Assembly: GCA_035253585.1 (NCBI GenBank)
Contig: DATFBY010000056.1
Coordinates: forward strand, 1 to 46,448
Length of the DNA: 46,448 nucleotides
Direction of reading: 5' to 3'
Source of the DNA: DATFBY01 sp035253585
GTDB lineage: Bacteria > Gemmatimonadota > Gemmatimonadetes > Gemmatimonadales > Gemmatimonadaceae
Below are positions 15,327 to 24,568 of this stretch, one piece after another. The position numbers and the translations under genes are program-made. Position 1 is the stretch's first letter. Every line of letters starts with the position of its first letter. The notes under the pieces are model-generated. The model was not told the origin of the DNA. It saw only the letters and a list, made by a program, of their open reading frames with translations, and searched no databases.

Positions 15327-17009
15327 ATGGGAGTCGGAAAGATGCTTTGCAGCGGCGCGCTGATGCTCGTGCCGCTCTCGCCCCTGTGCTCGCAGGATCC
15401 GGCGCGCACGCCGCGCGTGAAGGTCGATCGCCACAGCGGCGCATTCGGTACGGCACTTCCCTTCGATGAGCCGTTCATTTTCGTCGGGCGCGCGACCGAC
15501 GGCCTCCTGCGGATCGACCTTACGTATGCACGCTCGGCGCAGCTCCCGAGATCGCGGTGCGATTCCCTTGGCACGGTCGCGTCCGCGCCTAACGATTCGC
15601 TGCGTCGATCCACGTGGCAGCGGATCGCCGCCGCCGCCGACAGCTTCTGGCTCGAAGTCGAGGCGCTCGAAGCGAACGTCGACTACACCTTCTGCTTCAC
15701 GTCGGTCGAAGCGCTCTCGGCCGTGGATAGCGCGGCGTTCCAGCAGCGCGCCATCGCCGCGCTGCGGTTCGCGTTGCGCGGACCGATGGCGGAGCGTGAG
15801 GAGACACCAGTCACCGAAGCAGGGCTGGCAGCTTTTCGTCGTGCTCTGATCGCTTCGCTTCCCAAGGCAGAGCGCGTCGAGATCAAACCAGGAACGATCT
15901 TCGACAGCAGCGCATCCCTCGACATCGTACGGGATGCATTTGTGGGGTTCGCCGCGTACGACAACGCGCGACTGGATGCGGCCCGCGAGATCGACCGCCA
16001 GCGCGACCCGGACTTACAAAATGCATTAGCAAATCTCATTGTTAGGCTCGGAGCCGACTCGGCGATCTGGCGGGTACCGGTCGTGTCGGTGGATGGCCTT
16101 GCCACCGGTCCAGACCGGGCGCGGCTGGCGGCGGCCGCACAGCTCGGACGGACGCTGTTCAGAGTCTCGCCGAACAACGCGGCGACGATCGCCGTCGGTC
16201 AAACTCCCATTACACACCCTCGTCCTCCGACGGAAGGGAATGCCAACGTCACGCGACGATGGTCACCGAGCGAGGTGATTCCGTGGGCGGAGAACATGGA
16301 TCTCACGCTCGATCGGCTCCGGGATCTGACCGAGCTGCTAGTGGCGCTGCGCGCCGAGCCGGCCCCCGCGACCAGAGCCGGCATCCAGCGGGAGGATCTG
16401 GAGCGTCTCCATTCGCTCGTGGATCGCGTTCGCATCGCGGTCGCGACGCAGCGGTCGTCGCTTCGACAGTTGATCGAAGGCGTCGCCGGAATGGACACTG
16501 CCATCGTCGTGACGGTGCGAACTGTCGTGGCGCGTGACCTCATTCACGTCGGGTTTCCGATGACCACGGCAGCGACCTATGAAACGCGCGCCCGGTGGCA
16601 CGTGAGCCAGGACCTGGGCGTGCTGTACGCCACGCGAGCGAATGCGAGAGAGATGAGCCCCTACTTTGGGCTGAACTTCTATCTGCGTCCCGTGAACAAG
16701 CGAGCGCCACTTCGCGGTCTGTCGCCGTCACGGCGCCTGTCGGTCACGCTCGGCGTCACGACGCAGAATCTCAAGGAAGAAGATGAGTACGCGGGGGTGA
16801 TATCGGGCAAGGCGTTGGTGATGGGCGCGGGCGTCCGTGTCGCCGACTTCTTCCGCGTATCGTATCTGGCGCCGCTGGTCTACACATACTCGGGTCCGGA
16901 GGACGATCGTGACCGACACGTCGCTGCGTTTCACGCCGTGGCAGTATCGATCGATGCCGAGTTGCGCGAGATCATCAGCGGCGTCGCCAACGCGCTGTTT
17001 CCGAAGTAG
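15327..17009 (+). CDS. Uncharacterised secreted protein, first gene of a three-gene operon
   Basis: 560 aa. Residues 1-22 resemble a signal peptide (KMLCSGALMLVPLSPLCS, then QDPARTP). The middle (~70-420) is mostly helical with regions such as ARAGIQREDLERLHSLVDRVR. The C-terminal ~140 residues have alternating beta-type patterns (HVGFPMTTAATYETRARW, YFGLNFYLRPVN, LSVTLGVTTQNL) and end LFPK, suggesting a small beta-barrel or membrane-associated domain. I recognise no family. Followed 18 bases on by the basic-tail gene, then an AraC-type regulator; the three probably form one transcript. Confidence 0.7.
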   Translation: MGVGKMLCSGALMLVPLSPLCSQDPARTPRVKVDRHSGAFGTALPFDEPFIFVGRATDGLLRIDLTYARSAQLPRSRCDSLGTVASAPNDSLRRSTWQRIAAAADSFWLEVEALEANVDYTFCFTSVEALSAVDSAAFQQRAIAALRFALRGPMAEREETPVTEAGLAAFRRALIASLPKAERVEIKPGTIFDSSASLDIVRDAFVGFAAYDNARLDAAREIDRQRDPDLQNALANLIVRLGADSAIWRVPVVSVDGLATGPDRARLAAAAQLGRTLFRVSPNNAATIAVGQTPITHPRPPTEGNANVTRRWSPSEVIPWAENMDLTLDRLRDLTELLVALRAEPAPATRAGIQREDLERLHSLVDRVRIAVATQRSSLRQLIEGVAGMDTAIVVTVRTVVARDLIHVGFPMTTAATYETRARWHVSQDLGVLYATRANAREMSPYFGLNFYLRPVNKRAPLRGLSPSRRLSVTLGVTTQNLKEEDEYAGVISGKALVMGAGVRVADFFRVSYLAPLVYTYSGPEDDRDRHVAAFHAVAVSIDAELREIISGVANALFPK

Positions 17010-17027
17010 TGATCCTGGAGAACGCTG

Positions 17028-17573
17028 ATGCCGATCATGTGCAATTCGCCAATGCGCGCCGATCCGTTGTCCATCTCGCTGCCGGGTGGCGCGACGTTGT
17101 CGTTCGATGCGGTCGCCAATCCGGTTACGACCGACGCCGACGTCGTATACACGATTGTGCCTTCGAGCGCCGGCGTGTGTTTCGCCAACGGTACGAAGCG
17201 CGATCAGCGGAGGCAGCGTGTGGGCGCGGCGGGGACTACGATCTCTCACCAGGCGCGCTTCGTGAGATGCGTGGGCGCTACCGTGGCCGCGTTCGAAGTG
17301 CGTGCCGAGGTGAGCGAGGCGTCCGTGCCGCAATGCTCACGCACCGCCACGCTCGGTGTCCGAGCCGTCGACGAGATGTTCTCCTTCGATGTCGAAGCGC
17401 TCCCTGCACCGGAGCCGCGTACCGTGAAAAAGGCAGCGCGCCGGAAGCGCGCGAACAAGGGAAAGAAAAAGGCGAAAGCACCGAAAGGCCGGGCACGCAA
17501 GAAGAAAGGAGGGAGAAAGACTACCGCGAGGCGCACGCGGCGTTCCAGCAAGTCGACGCGGGTGCGGCACTAG
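17028..17573 (+). CDS. Uncharacterised protein with histone H1-like basic tail
   Basis: 181 aa, with GGAG about ten bases before the ATG. Residues ~1-125 form a Cys-containing beta-rich domain (MCNSPMRADPLSISLPGG; SAGVCFANGTK; FVRCVG; PQCSRTA), four Cys in all outside the start. Residues ~133-181 are almost purely Lys/Arg/Ala/Gly/Ser/Thr (for instance KKAARRKRANKGKKKAK), like histone H1 or nucleoid-protein tails that bind DNA or RNA. No signal peptide is seen, so it is likely cytoplasmic. One base separates its stop from the regulator gene. No named family recognised. Confidence 0.68.
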   Translation: MPIMCNSPMRADPLSISLPGGATLSFDAVANPVTTDADVVYTIVPSSAGVCFANGTKRDQRRQRVGAAGTTISHQARFVRCVGATVAAFEVRAEVSEASVPQCSRTATLGVRAVDEMFSFDVEALPAPEPRTVKKAARRKRANKGKKKAKAPKGRARKKKGGRKTTARRTRRSSKSTRVRH

Positions 17574-17574
17574 C

Positions 17575-18360
17575 GTGGGCGTGCTCCTCGTCGCCCTCCT
17601 CGACGATCACGAAGCGCGCGCCCGCATCGCCGACGCGATGCGCGGGCATGCCGAGCTGCGCTGCTTCGGGAGACTGCGCGACGCGGAACGTGAGCTCGCC
17701 CGGGGCGCCGCGCATGCGGTGTTCGTCACCCCGACCGACGAGTCAGGCACCCCTGTCCTGCCTTTGATTCGAAGACTGCGTCGCGGCCAATCGGCCATTC
17801 CGATCGCCGTCTATGCGCCGCTGACTCCGGAAGCAGCGGTCGAGGTCGTCGCTCTCGCGCGTGCCGGAATCGATGAGGTGATTCTGCGCGGGCACGACGA
17901 TCTGGGCGTCAGTCTGCGAGCACTGCTGTCGCGTGCCGGGAGTGCACGCGCGGCGACCGAGGCTTATCGAGTCTTGAGCGGGGCTGTGCCGTCACCCGCA
18001 ACGTCGATTCTCGCGTACTGCCTCGAGCATGCACAGGACTCACTCACTGTCGGCGCGTTGGCCGACGCGCTCGGCGTGCATCGGAAGACGCTGCTCAATC
18101 GCCTGGCGGCTGGCGCGCTGCCGCCGCCAAGTGCGCTCATCTCCTGGTGCCGGCTCTTCATCGCTGCCCGTCTGCTCGAGGACGGAAGACGCACGGTGGA
18201 GCAAGTCGCGCTGGCCCTGGGATTCGGGTCGGGGACCGCGCTGCGGAATATGTTCCGGCGCTACACCGGCCTTCGTCCGGCGGAGATCCGGAGGCGCGGC
18301 GGCCTGACCTGTGTAGCGACTGTCTTTCGGGGACGCGCCGTCATTCCACCTGCATGGTGA
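17575..18360 (+). CDS. AraC-type regulator with receiver-like N-terminus
   Basis: 261 aa from GTG 17575, one base after the previous stop. Residues ~1-120 follow a receiver-like alpha/beta order (LLVALLDDHEARARIADAM; HAVFVTPTDES; IPIAVYAPLTPEA; AGIDEVILRG), but the expected phospho-acceptor site is not clear, so phosphorylation is doubtful. Residues ~145-250 are a helix-turn-helix pair of AraC type (LTVGALADALGVHRKTLLNRL; VEQVALALGFGSGTALRNMF, then RYTGLRPAEIR). Likely controls the operon it ends, or the secreted protein genes nearby. The last 20 bases overlap the convergent ADOP gene. Confidence 0.85.
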   Translation: MGVLLVALLDDHEARARIADAMRGHAELRCFGRLRDAERELARGAAHAVFVTPTDESGTPVLPLIRRLRRGQSAIPIAVYAPLTPEAAVEVVALARAGIDEVILRGHDDLGVSLRALLSRAGSARAATEAYRVLSGAVPSPATSILAYCLEHAQDSLTVGALADALGVHRKTLLNRLAAGALPPPSALISWCRLFIAARLLEDGRRTVEQVALALGFGSGTALRNMFRRYTGLRPAEIRRRGGLTCVATVFRGRAVIPPAW

Positions 18361-20776
18361 CCATCGGGTCGACGCGCGCCGCTCGTCGAGCAGGAAGGTA
18401 GTTGGCCAGCGCGGCCGTCGCGGCCAGCAGCACTGACACTCCGATGAACGTTGCCGCGTCGTAGGTCGTCACGTCGAAGAGCATTCCGCGGATCAGCCGC
18501 GTGAGCGCCAGCGCTCCGACCACGCCCACGGTGAGACCGCCAACCGTCAACAACATGCCTTCGCGCAGCACCAGATTGACGATGTCTCCCCGCTGGGCGC
18601 CAAGCGCCAAACGAACACCGATCTCGCGCGTTCGCTGCGCGACACCGTGCGAGATCACGCCATAGATCCCGATCACGGCCAGCAGCAGCGCGAGCAAGGC
18701 GAAGGTGCCGAGCAGGATGCTGCGGAAGCGGGGCTGCACCATCGTCGCGCTCACCAGCTCACTCATCGGACGAATCGTAGCCGGCTGGTCAGGGTCGATG
18801 CCTAACAACGCCTGACGCGCCGCTTCGCCGGCGCCGGCCGCGTCGCCCGCCGTTTCCAGGACGAACGTGAACTGCGCTGCCGGCGCCTGACGAAGCGAGA
18901 AGTACAGCTGAGGCGACGACGATTCAGCGAGGCTCCAGTGCTTGACGTCGCCGACAATGCCGACGATGGTGTGCCACTCGCTGGTGGCGTCGTCGTTCCC
19001 TATGCGGATCCGCCGACCGATGACCTCGGCCGGATGCTTCCCGGGCCAGTAGCGTCGTGCCATCTCCTCGTTGACCACGGCGACCAGTGACGCGCCGGCG
19101 CGATCGGCGTCGGTAAGCGCGCGGCCGGCCTTCACCGGAATGCGCATTGCCGCGAAATAATCGCCCGTCACCGCGCGATAGTGCGCGGAAGGCTGACCGG
19201 CTGACGCCGTGGCGGACAGCCCTTCGACGGTGATGTCGAAGTTCGCGTCGCCCTGGCCGAACGGGACGTAGTCGACCGCGGCGGCGCTACGAATCAGTGG
19301 GATCGCGCGCAAGTCGTCGAGCGCGCGGGAAAGGAAGCGTGTGCGCGCCGAGTCATCGATGTACCGAGAGGGCGGCAGGACGACGCGTGCGGTAAGCACC
19401 GAGCTCGCCTCGAAGCCGGGGTGGACGCTCAACAACCGATCGAGGCTGCGCAGTAACAGCCCCGCTCCCACGAGCAGGACCAGCGCCATGGCTACCTCGA
19501 GCACGATTATTCCATGACGAAGGCGGCGTCGATCGTGGCTGCCCGTGAGCGCGCGCCCCGCGCTGCGCAGTGCGTCGCCGAGCTGGTGGCTGGAGGCGTG
19601 AAGCGCTGGGACCAGCCCGAAGACGATCCCCGACAGCGCCGTCGTGCCTAACGCGAAGAAGAGGACCGTCGCATCGACGTCGATCTCGCGGAGCCTCGGC
19701 AGGCCTTCCGGACCGAGCGCTACCAGCGCATCGGTGAGCCAGGCCGCGGCGATCGTCCCGAAGAGTCCACCGATGAACGCCAGGAGCAGGGCTTCGGTGA
19801 GTAGCTGCCTGACGATTCTGGCGCGGCCGGCACCGAGTGCGGCGCGGAGCGTGATTTCCTTCTGCCGAGACTGAGCGCGCGTCAGGAGGAGATTGGCGAC
19901 GTTGGCGCAGGCAATGAGAAGGACCAGACCCACCGCGCCTAACAAGACGAGCAGGACGCGTCGTACACCGCCGACCATCTCGTCGTGTAGCGGGACGAGC
20001 CGCATGGCGACTCCCTCGTTCTCGGCCGGGAAGGCACTGGCAAGCTGCCGAGCGATCGCGTCGGTCTCGGATTGCGCGCGCGCGACGGTGACGCCCGGAG
20101 CGAGACGCGCCGTGATGCCGACTTCGCGCAGTCCGCGGTTGAGGTTGTCGGGCGTCCAGGCGAGTGGGACCCACAGGTCGACGGTGGTCCCAATGAGCGC
20201 GGAAGGGAAGTCGAAGCCTTCGGGCATCACGCCGATGACTTCGTATCGCTCTCCGTTCATCATCATCGAGCGACCGACGACCGCAGGATTGCCGCTGAAC
20301 CGCTGCTGCCAGAGACTGTGACCGAGCACCGCAACCCGCGCGTCGGCGCGCTCCTCGTCAGGCGTGAAGCCGCGTCCGATGGCTGGTTGGACACCCACGA
20401 CGCGGAAGAACGCCGGGGAGACGAGCGCTGCGAAGCGCCGCTCGGGAGTGATCCCAGCCGAGTCGCTGGTCAGGTCGTACCAGGCGAAGTCTTCGGCGGC
20501 CACCGCGTCGAAGCTCCGGCTGGCGGTGCGCCAGTCGACGAAGTTGGCGGGTGACGTCGGGCCGTGCGCCGTGCGCTGCGGACCGGACCACACCTGCACG
20601 ATCCGGTCGGGGGAGTCGAACGGGAGCGGCTGGAGGAGGACGCCGTTGACGACGCTGAAGATTGCCGTGAGCGCGCCGATGCCAACGGTAAGCGTGAGCA
20701 CGACGATCGTCGTGAAGCCAGGATCGCGGCGAAGGGAGCGCGCGGCGTAAACGACATCCTGACGGAGCGAATCCAT
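18341..20776 (-). CDS. ADOP/MacB-like FtsX permease
   Basis: 811 aa from the ATG at 20776 (AGG seven bases upstream); an ATG at 20821 would add 15 residues but has no ribosome site at a proper distance. Layout as in the 9051 gene but lacking its N-terminal PadR-linked region: helix GFTTIVVLTLTVGIGALTAIF, periplasmic MacB domain, FtsX core with AVGLVLLIACANVANLLLTR, second periplasmic domain, second core ending LAATAALANYLPARRAARVDP. No ATPase and no padR gene alongside. Probably an orphan efflux or lipoprotein-handling permease. Divergent from the helicase gene at 20970. Confidence 0.9.
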   Translation of the reverse strand: MDSLRQDVVYAARSLRRDPGFTTIVVLTLTVGIGALTAIFSVVNGVLLQPLPFDSPDRIVQVWSGPQRTAHGPTSPANFVDWRTASRSFDAVAAEDFAWYDLTSDSAGITPERRFAALVSPAFFRVVGVQPAIGRGFTPDEERADARVAVLGHSLWQQRFSGNPAVVGRSMMMNGERYEVIGVMPEGFDFPSALIGTTVDLWVPLAWTPDNLNRGLREVGITARLAPGVTVARAQSETDAIARQLASAFPAENEGVAMRLVPLHDEMVGGVRRVLLVLLGAVGLVLLIACANVANLLLTRAQSRQKEITLRAALGAGRARIVRQLLTEALLLAFIGGLFGTIAAAWLTDALVALGPEGLPRLREIDVDATVLFFALGTTALSGIVFGLVPALHASSHQLGDALRSAGRALTGSHDRRRLRHGIIVLEVAMALVLLVGAGLLLRSLDRLLSVHPGFEASSVLTARVVLPPSRYIDDSARTRFLSRALDDLRAIPLIRSAAAVDYVPFGQGDANFDITVEGLSATASAGQPSAHYRAVTGDYFAAMRIPVKAGRALTDADRAGASLVAVVNEEMARRYWPGKHPAEVIGRRIRIGNDDATSEWHTIVGIVGDVKHWSLAESSSPQLYFSLRQAPAAQFTFVLETAGDAAGAGEAARQALLGIDPDQPATIRPMSELVSATMVQPRFRSILLGTFALLALLLAVIGIYGVISHGVAQRTREIGVRLALGAQRGDIVNLVLREGMLLTVGGLTVGVVGALALTRLIRGMLFDVTTYDAATFIGVSVLLAATAALANYLPARRAARVDPMVTMQVE

Positions 20777-20969
20777 GAGTCGACCTGTGGGCGAAGTGCC
20801 CGCGCCAAAAGGAAGAACCATGCCGAGTGATGTCGATGCTAACTCCTTGTTTTACAGAGGACTGCGCGTCGCGGTGACCGGTGGCGCTGTTCGATAATGC
20901 GATTGAAGGTCCCACTTCCGAACGATTCGATTGCTCAATCTCGGTGGACGCAGCACTTTGTTGTCCGCC

Positions 20970-23903
20970 ATGACGACACTCGTGCTCGATGTCGCGCCTC
21001 CTCGCTACTCGGCGACGGACTTTGCGTCGGAGTCGCAGCGCCGCGCCATCGAAGCGCCATCTGGTCCGTGCCTCGTGGTCGCGGGACCTGGGTCTGGCAA
21101 GACGTTCTGCCTCATCGAGCGAATCCGATTTCTCGTGGATCAACTCGGCGTCGACCCGGCTCGCATCTGCGCCTTCACGTTCACCAACAAAGCAGCGGGC
21201 GAGATTCGCCATCGCCTCGATCATTCGTTAGGCGGACGAGCATCACACGTCAGGGCCGGAACCATTCATGCGTTTTGCGCGGAGCTGCTGCGGCACTCCG
21301 GCAGCATCGTCGGCGTTCGCGCCGGGTTCGGAATCGTCGACGAAGCGTACGGTGAAGAGATTCTTCACCGTGTGGCCGGCTTCCGAAAAACGCACCGCTA
21401 TGCGCTAGGCCGGTTCTCCGTCTCCCGGCTACGCGGAGACGCGCTCTCTCACCGCGACGTTCCGCTCCTCGCCGCCTACGAGCGGTATTTAGCCGAGCGA
21501 AACCTTCTCGATTTCGACCTACTGCTCATCAAAGCCGCGGAGCTGCTCGAGTGCACCGATGGCGCCGCGGCCACAGTGATGTGGGATGCCGTTCTGGTCG
21601 ACGAGTTCCAAGACGTCAACCAGGTGCAGTACCGAATCATCCGGGCTCTTTCGCGACTGCATCAGAACGTCTTCGCCGTCGGCGACTACGAGCAGTCCAT
21701 CTATTCGTGGACTGGCGCGGACCCGCGGATCTTCGCGTGCTTCATGACCGACTTTGGAGTGGTGGCGCCGATCAGTCTGCTCGAGAATCGCCGCTGTCCG
21801 CGCGAGCTCTTCGATCTGGCACGGCGACTGGTGAGTCACAACGCGCCGATCTTCGACGGCCTGCGAGCTCCCGAGGCTCATCGATCGGCGGAGTTTCCAG
21901 TCGAGGCTGTCATCGCGGCGACTGACGACAATGAGGTTTCTTGGATCATCGAGGATCTGCTCCGCGACCGAGCGAACAATCGTTTCGACTACGGCGACGC
22001 CGCCCTCCTATATCGGAAACACGACATCGGCGAGCGTGCCGAAGCTGCACTATTGAACGCCGGCATCCCCTGTCGATTGGCCCGAGGTCGGGCCTTCGCT
22101 GAAGATCCGGTGATCGCCTACGTACTGGCAGCACTGCAGGTGATCGCTCGACCCAACGATCGCGTGTATCGCGACCGCTTCTTCGAGTCGGTACTCCCGG
22201 GTCCGCTTTGCGATCGCATGCGCGTGCTGGCTCAGAGCAAAGGTCACGACCTGGCGCGAGGATTACGGACGTTTGCCGCGTTGCCGAAGGGCAATCACGA
22301 TGCGCGCATCGTGCGGCGAGCGATCGCGTTGTGGCGAAACCTGCGGGCGATCGGCATGTCGGGGAGCAGCTTGGACGCTGTCGTTCACGAGCTGTTGTCG
22401 CAGCGCGTTGGTGTCGGCCCATCGAAGCTCGAAGAGCGGCATGACGAGCTTTCCGATCCAATCGATCACGACGAAGTCGCCCGAGCAGCGGCGCGACTAC
22501 GCGTCGCACAAGCCACGGGCCGCCCAGCTTTGGTGCCCGCAACCAACGGAATCGGAATTCCGCTGAAGGCAATTTTAGCCGCGGCCGATCTGGAAGTGCA
22601 TCTCGTCGGGGGGCCGGTTGCGCTCGATGGCGAGCCGATCACCGCCGCCGACTTCCCGACGCTTGGTCTTGCACTCGGTGCCTTCAAGGCGGCGCAGCTC
22701 CTGGCGAGCAGCTCATTCCCCTCGGGCCTTTTGGATTTCACCGCCATCGACATCGAGACGACCGGAGACGACCCCACATCCGCCGAGATCGTGCAGCTGG
22801 GCGCGGTTCGCGTGCGTGATGGCCAACTCGTCGAGGAATTTCATCGGCTCGTGCGCCCACGTGTGCCGATCTCTTCGGGAGCTACGCAGCAGCATCGGCT
22901 CAAGGATGTCGATGTCGTGAACGCCGCGTACTTCGAGCACGTGTGGCCGGAATTTCGCCGGTTCTGCGGTGCGGATGTCATCATCGCCCACAACGGCTAC
23001 GATTTCGACTTTCCCATTCTGAAGCGAATGGTCAAGGCGCTTGGCGATCGCTTCGAGTTCTGCATCTACGACACGCTGCCGCTGGCGCGGGACCTCTGTC
23101 GGACCGGCTGCAAGCTGGAGCAGCTGTCGAATTTGTTTTCGATCGATCCCGGGCTGCCGCACCAGGCACTCGACGATGCACGCACGCTCGCGCGCGTCAT
23201 GCTGAAGCTGGATGAGAGAAAGGCGATGAAGGCACGCAAGACCGCGCTCGGCGAAGTACTTGGCCATCTTGGCGTCGCCTTGGCGCTCAGTGACCGGGCG
23301 TCACTTTGCCCGGAGGCGCGGCTCATGTGCGAGATCACGAGAGTGTTCGCGCTCGGGCGTTACAGTGGCGCCTTGGAGCACTACGAACGTGAAGCGGCCA
23401 ACGACGAGTCCGTGCCGGCCGTCGATGAAGTCATCGAGTGGTTAGGCGGCGCGAAGGTCATGGCCAGGATCCGCGCCGACAAGAGCGCCGAGGATCGTTA
23501 TCCGAGTGCGATCGTCAGGCTGAGAAGATTGATCGAGCAAATCCCGCCCGGCCCGCTGGAAGTTCAACTCGCTGTCTTTCTGCAACGCGCGGTGCTCTCG
23601 AAATGGGAAGGCCACGAGCCCGAGGCGGGCCGAGTCAGCTTGCTCACGCTGCATTCGACGAAAGGTCTCGAGTTCTCGCGTGTCTACATTCTGGGCGTCG
23701 AAGACGCCGAGCTTCCCGGCCAGACATTGGATCGGGAAATCACGGCTGAAGAAGTGGCAGAAGCACGTCGTCTGCTTTACGTCGGCATGACGCGCGCAAA
23801 GGACCGACTCGTCATGTCGTGCGCGACGGCTCGGAACGGTCACGCTACCGGCGGCCACAAATTTCTCACCGAGATGGGATTGACGCCTCGGATGATCTCG
23901 TGA
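20970..23903 (+). CDS. UvrD/Rep-type helicase with inserted DnaQ-like exonuclease domain
   Basis: 977 aa from the ATG at 20970 (a TTG at 20931 is less likely). Helicase motifs: Walker A AGPGSGKT (38-45), FTFTNKAAGEIRHRL, Walker B DEFQD (211-215), AVGDYEQSIYSWTGA, then, after the insertion, LTLHSTKGLEF (892 on) and YVGMTRAKDRL with the Arg finger at 942. Between motif IV and these lies a complete DEDDh exonuclease (about 588-745): DIETTG with Asp594 and Glu596, HNGYDFDF with Asp678, HQALDD with His731 and Asp736. All catalytic residues of both enzymes are present. Predicted 3'-5' helicase-nuclease for DNA repair or end processing. Its stop overlaps the next start (GTGA). Confidence 0.92.
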   Translation: MTTLVLDVAPPRYSATDFASESQRRAIEAPSGPCLVVAGPGSGKTFCLIERIRFLVDQLGVDPARICAFTFTNKAAGEIRHRLDHSLGGRASHVRAGTIHAFCAELLRHSGSIVGVRAGFGIVDEAYGEEILHRVAGFRKTHRYALGRFSVSRLRGDALSHRDVPLLAAYERYLAERNLLDFDLLLIKAAELLECTDGAAATVMWDAVLVDEFQDVNQVQYRIIRALSRLHQNVFAVGDYEQSIYSWTGADPRIFACFMTDFGVVAPISLLENRRCPRELFDLARRLVSHNAPIFDGLRAPEAHRSAEFPVEAVIAATDDNEVSWIIEDLLRDRANNRFDYGDAALLYRKHDIGERAEAALLNAGIPCRLARGRAFAEDPVIAYVLAALQVIARPNDRVYRDRFFESVLPGPLCDRMRVLAQSKGHDLARGLRTFAALPKGNHDARIVRRAIALWRNLRAIGMSGSSLDAVVHELLSQRVGVGPSKLEERHDELSDPIDHDEVARAAARLRVAQATGRPALVPATNGIGIPLKAILAAADLEVHLVGGPVALDGEPITAADFPTLGLALGAFKAAQLLASSSFPSGLLDFTAIDIETTGDDPTSAEIVQLGAVRVRDGQLVEEFHRLVRPRVPISSGATQQHRLKDVDVVNAAYFEHVWPEFRRFCGADVIIAHNGYDFDFPILKRMVKALGDRFEFCIYDTLPLARDLCRTGCKLEQLSNLFSIDPGLPHQALDDARTLARVMLKLDERKAMKARKTALGEVLGHLGVALALSDRASLCPEARLMCEITRVFALGRYSGALEHYEREAANDESVPAVDEVIEWLGGAKVMARIRADKSAEDRYPSAIVRLRRLIEQIPPGPLEVQLAVFLQRAVLSKWEGHEPEAGRVSLLTLHSTKGLEFSRVYILGVEDAELPGQTLDREITAEEVAEARRLLYVGMTRAKDRLVMSCATARNGHATGGHKFLTEMGLTPRMIS

Positions 23904-24568
23904 CCGAGTGGCGCGTGCAGGTCGGTGACGACGAGGTCTCGGCCACACTCGATGAGGCGATGGACGGCGAATCGAGAGGCGTCTTCGTGTGCGCCCACGG
24001 CGCCGGCGGCAACAAATCGGACCGCGGCATGCTTTCAGCCGCATCGACACTCCGGCGGCGCGGGCTCGACGTCGTGCGCTTCAACTTTCCCTACACGGAG
24101 AAGAAAAGCCATCGCCCAGATCGCATGCCGCTGCTTCAGGACAGCGTCTCCGCGGTCGTCGCGCACACCCGCCAGCAGCTGCGTCCCTCCAAGCTCTTCA
24201 TTGGTGGCCGATCCATGGGCGGCCGAGCGGCGTCGATGCTGGCCGCCGAGGGATTCGCCGCGGACGGACTGATTCTGCTCGCGTACCCTCTTCATCCGGC
24301 CGGACGCCCCGAGCAGCTTCGTGCCGCTCACCTATCGCAGATCACCATGCCGGTGCTCGCACTGAGCGGCACGCGAGACGCGCTTTGCACCCGAGAGCTG
24401 ATGGAGAAGGCGCTTCGGGACGTGCCGGCGCCGTGGGAAATGCACTGGATCGAGGGCGCCGACCACAGCTTCCACGTGCTCAAGCGCTCGGGGCGCACGG
24501 ACGCCGACGTCTTGAAAGAGATCGGCGATACGACCGAGCGGTGGCTGACGGAGCTGAACGCTCGTTAG
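23900..24568 (+). CDS. Alpha/beta hydrolase of the TEX30/KANL3-like type
   Basis: 222 aa from GTG 23900, which overlaps the helicase stop; the longer frame from 23819 lies inside the helicase gene. Motifs: FVCAHGAGGNKSD (oxyanion), VVRFNFPYTE, the nucleophile elbow IGGRSMGGRAAS with Ser, GTRDALCT (acid) and GADHSFHV (catalytic His). This set is the small TEX30/KANL3-like dienelactone-hydrolase branch. Substrate unknown. Coupling to a helicase may be chance or a repair link. It ends in a GTTAGGC word that also supplies the stop of the convergent DUF72 gene (4-base overlap). Confidence 0.85.
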   Translation: MTEWRVQVGDDEVSATLDEAMDGESRGVFVCAHGAGGNKSDRGMLSAASTLRRRGLDVVRFNFPYTEKKSHRPDRMPLLQDSVSAVVAHTRQQLRPSKLFIGGRSMGGRAASMLAAEGFAADGLILLAYPLHPAGRPEQLRAAHLSQITMPVLALSGTRDALCTRELMEKALRDVPAPWEMHWIEGADHSFHVLKRSGRTDADVLKEIGDTTERWLTELNAR

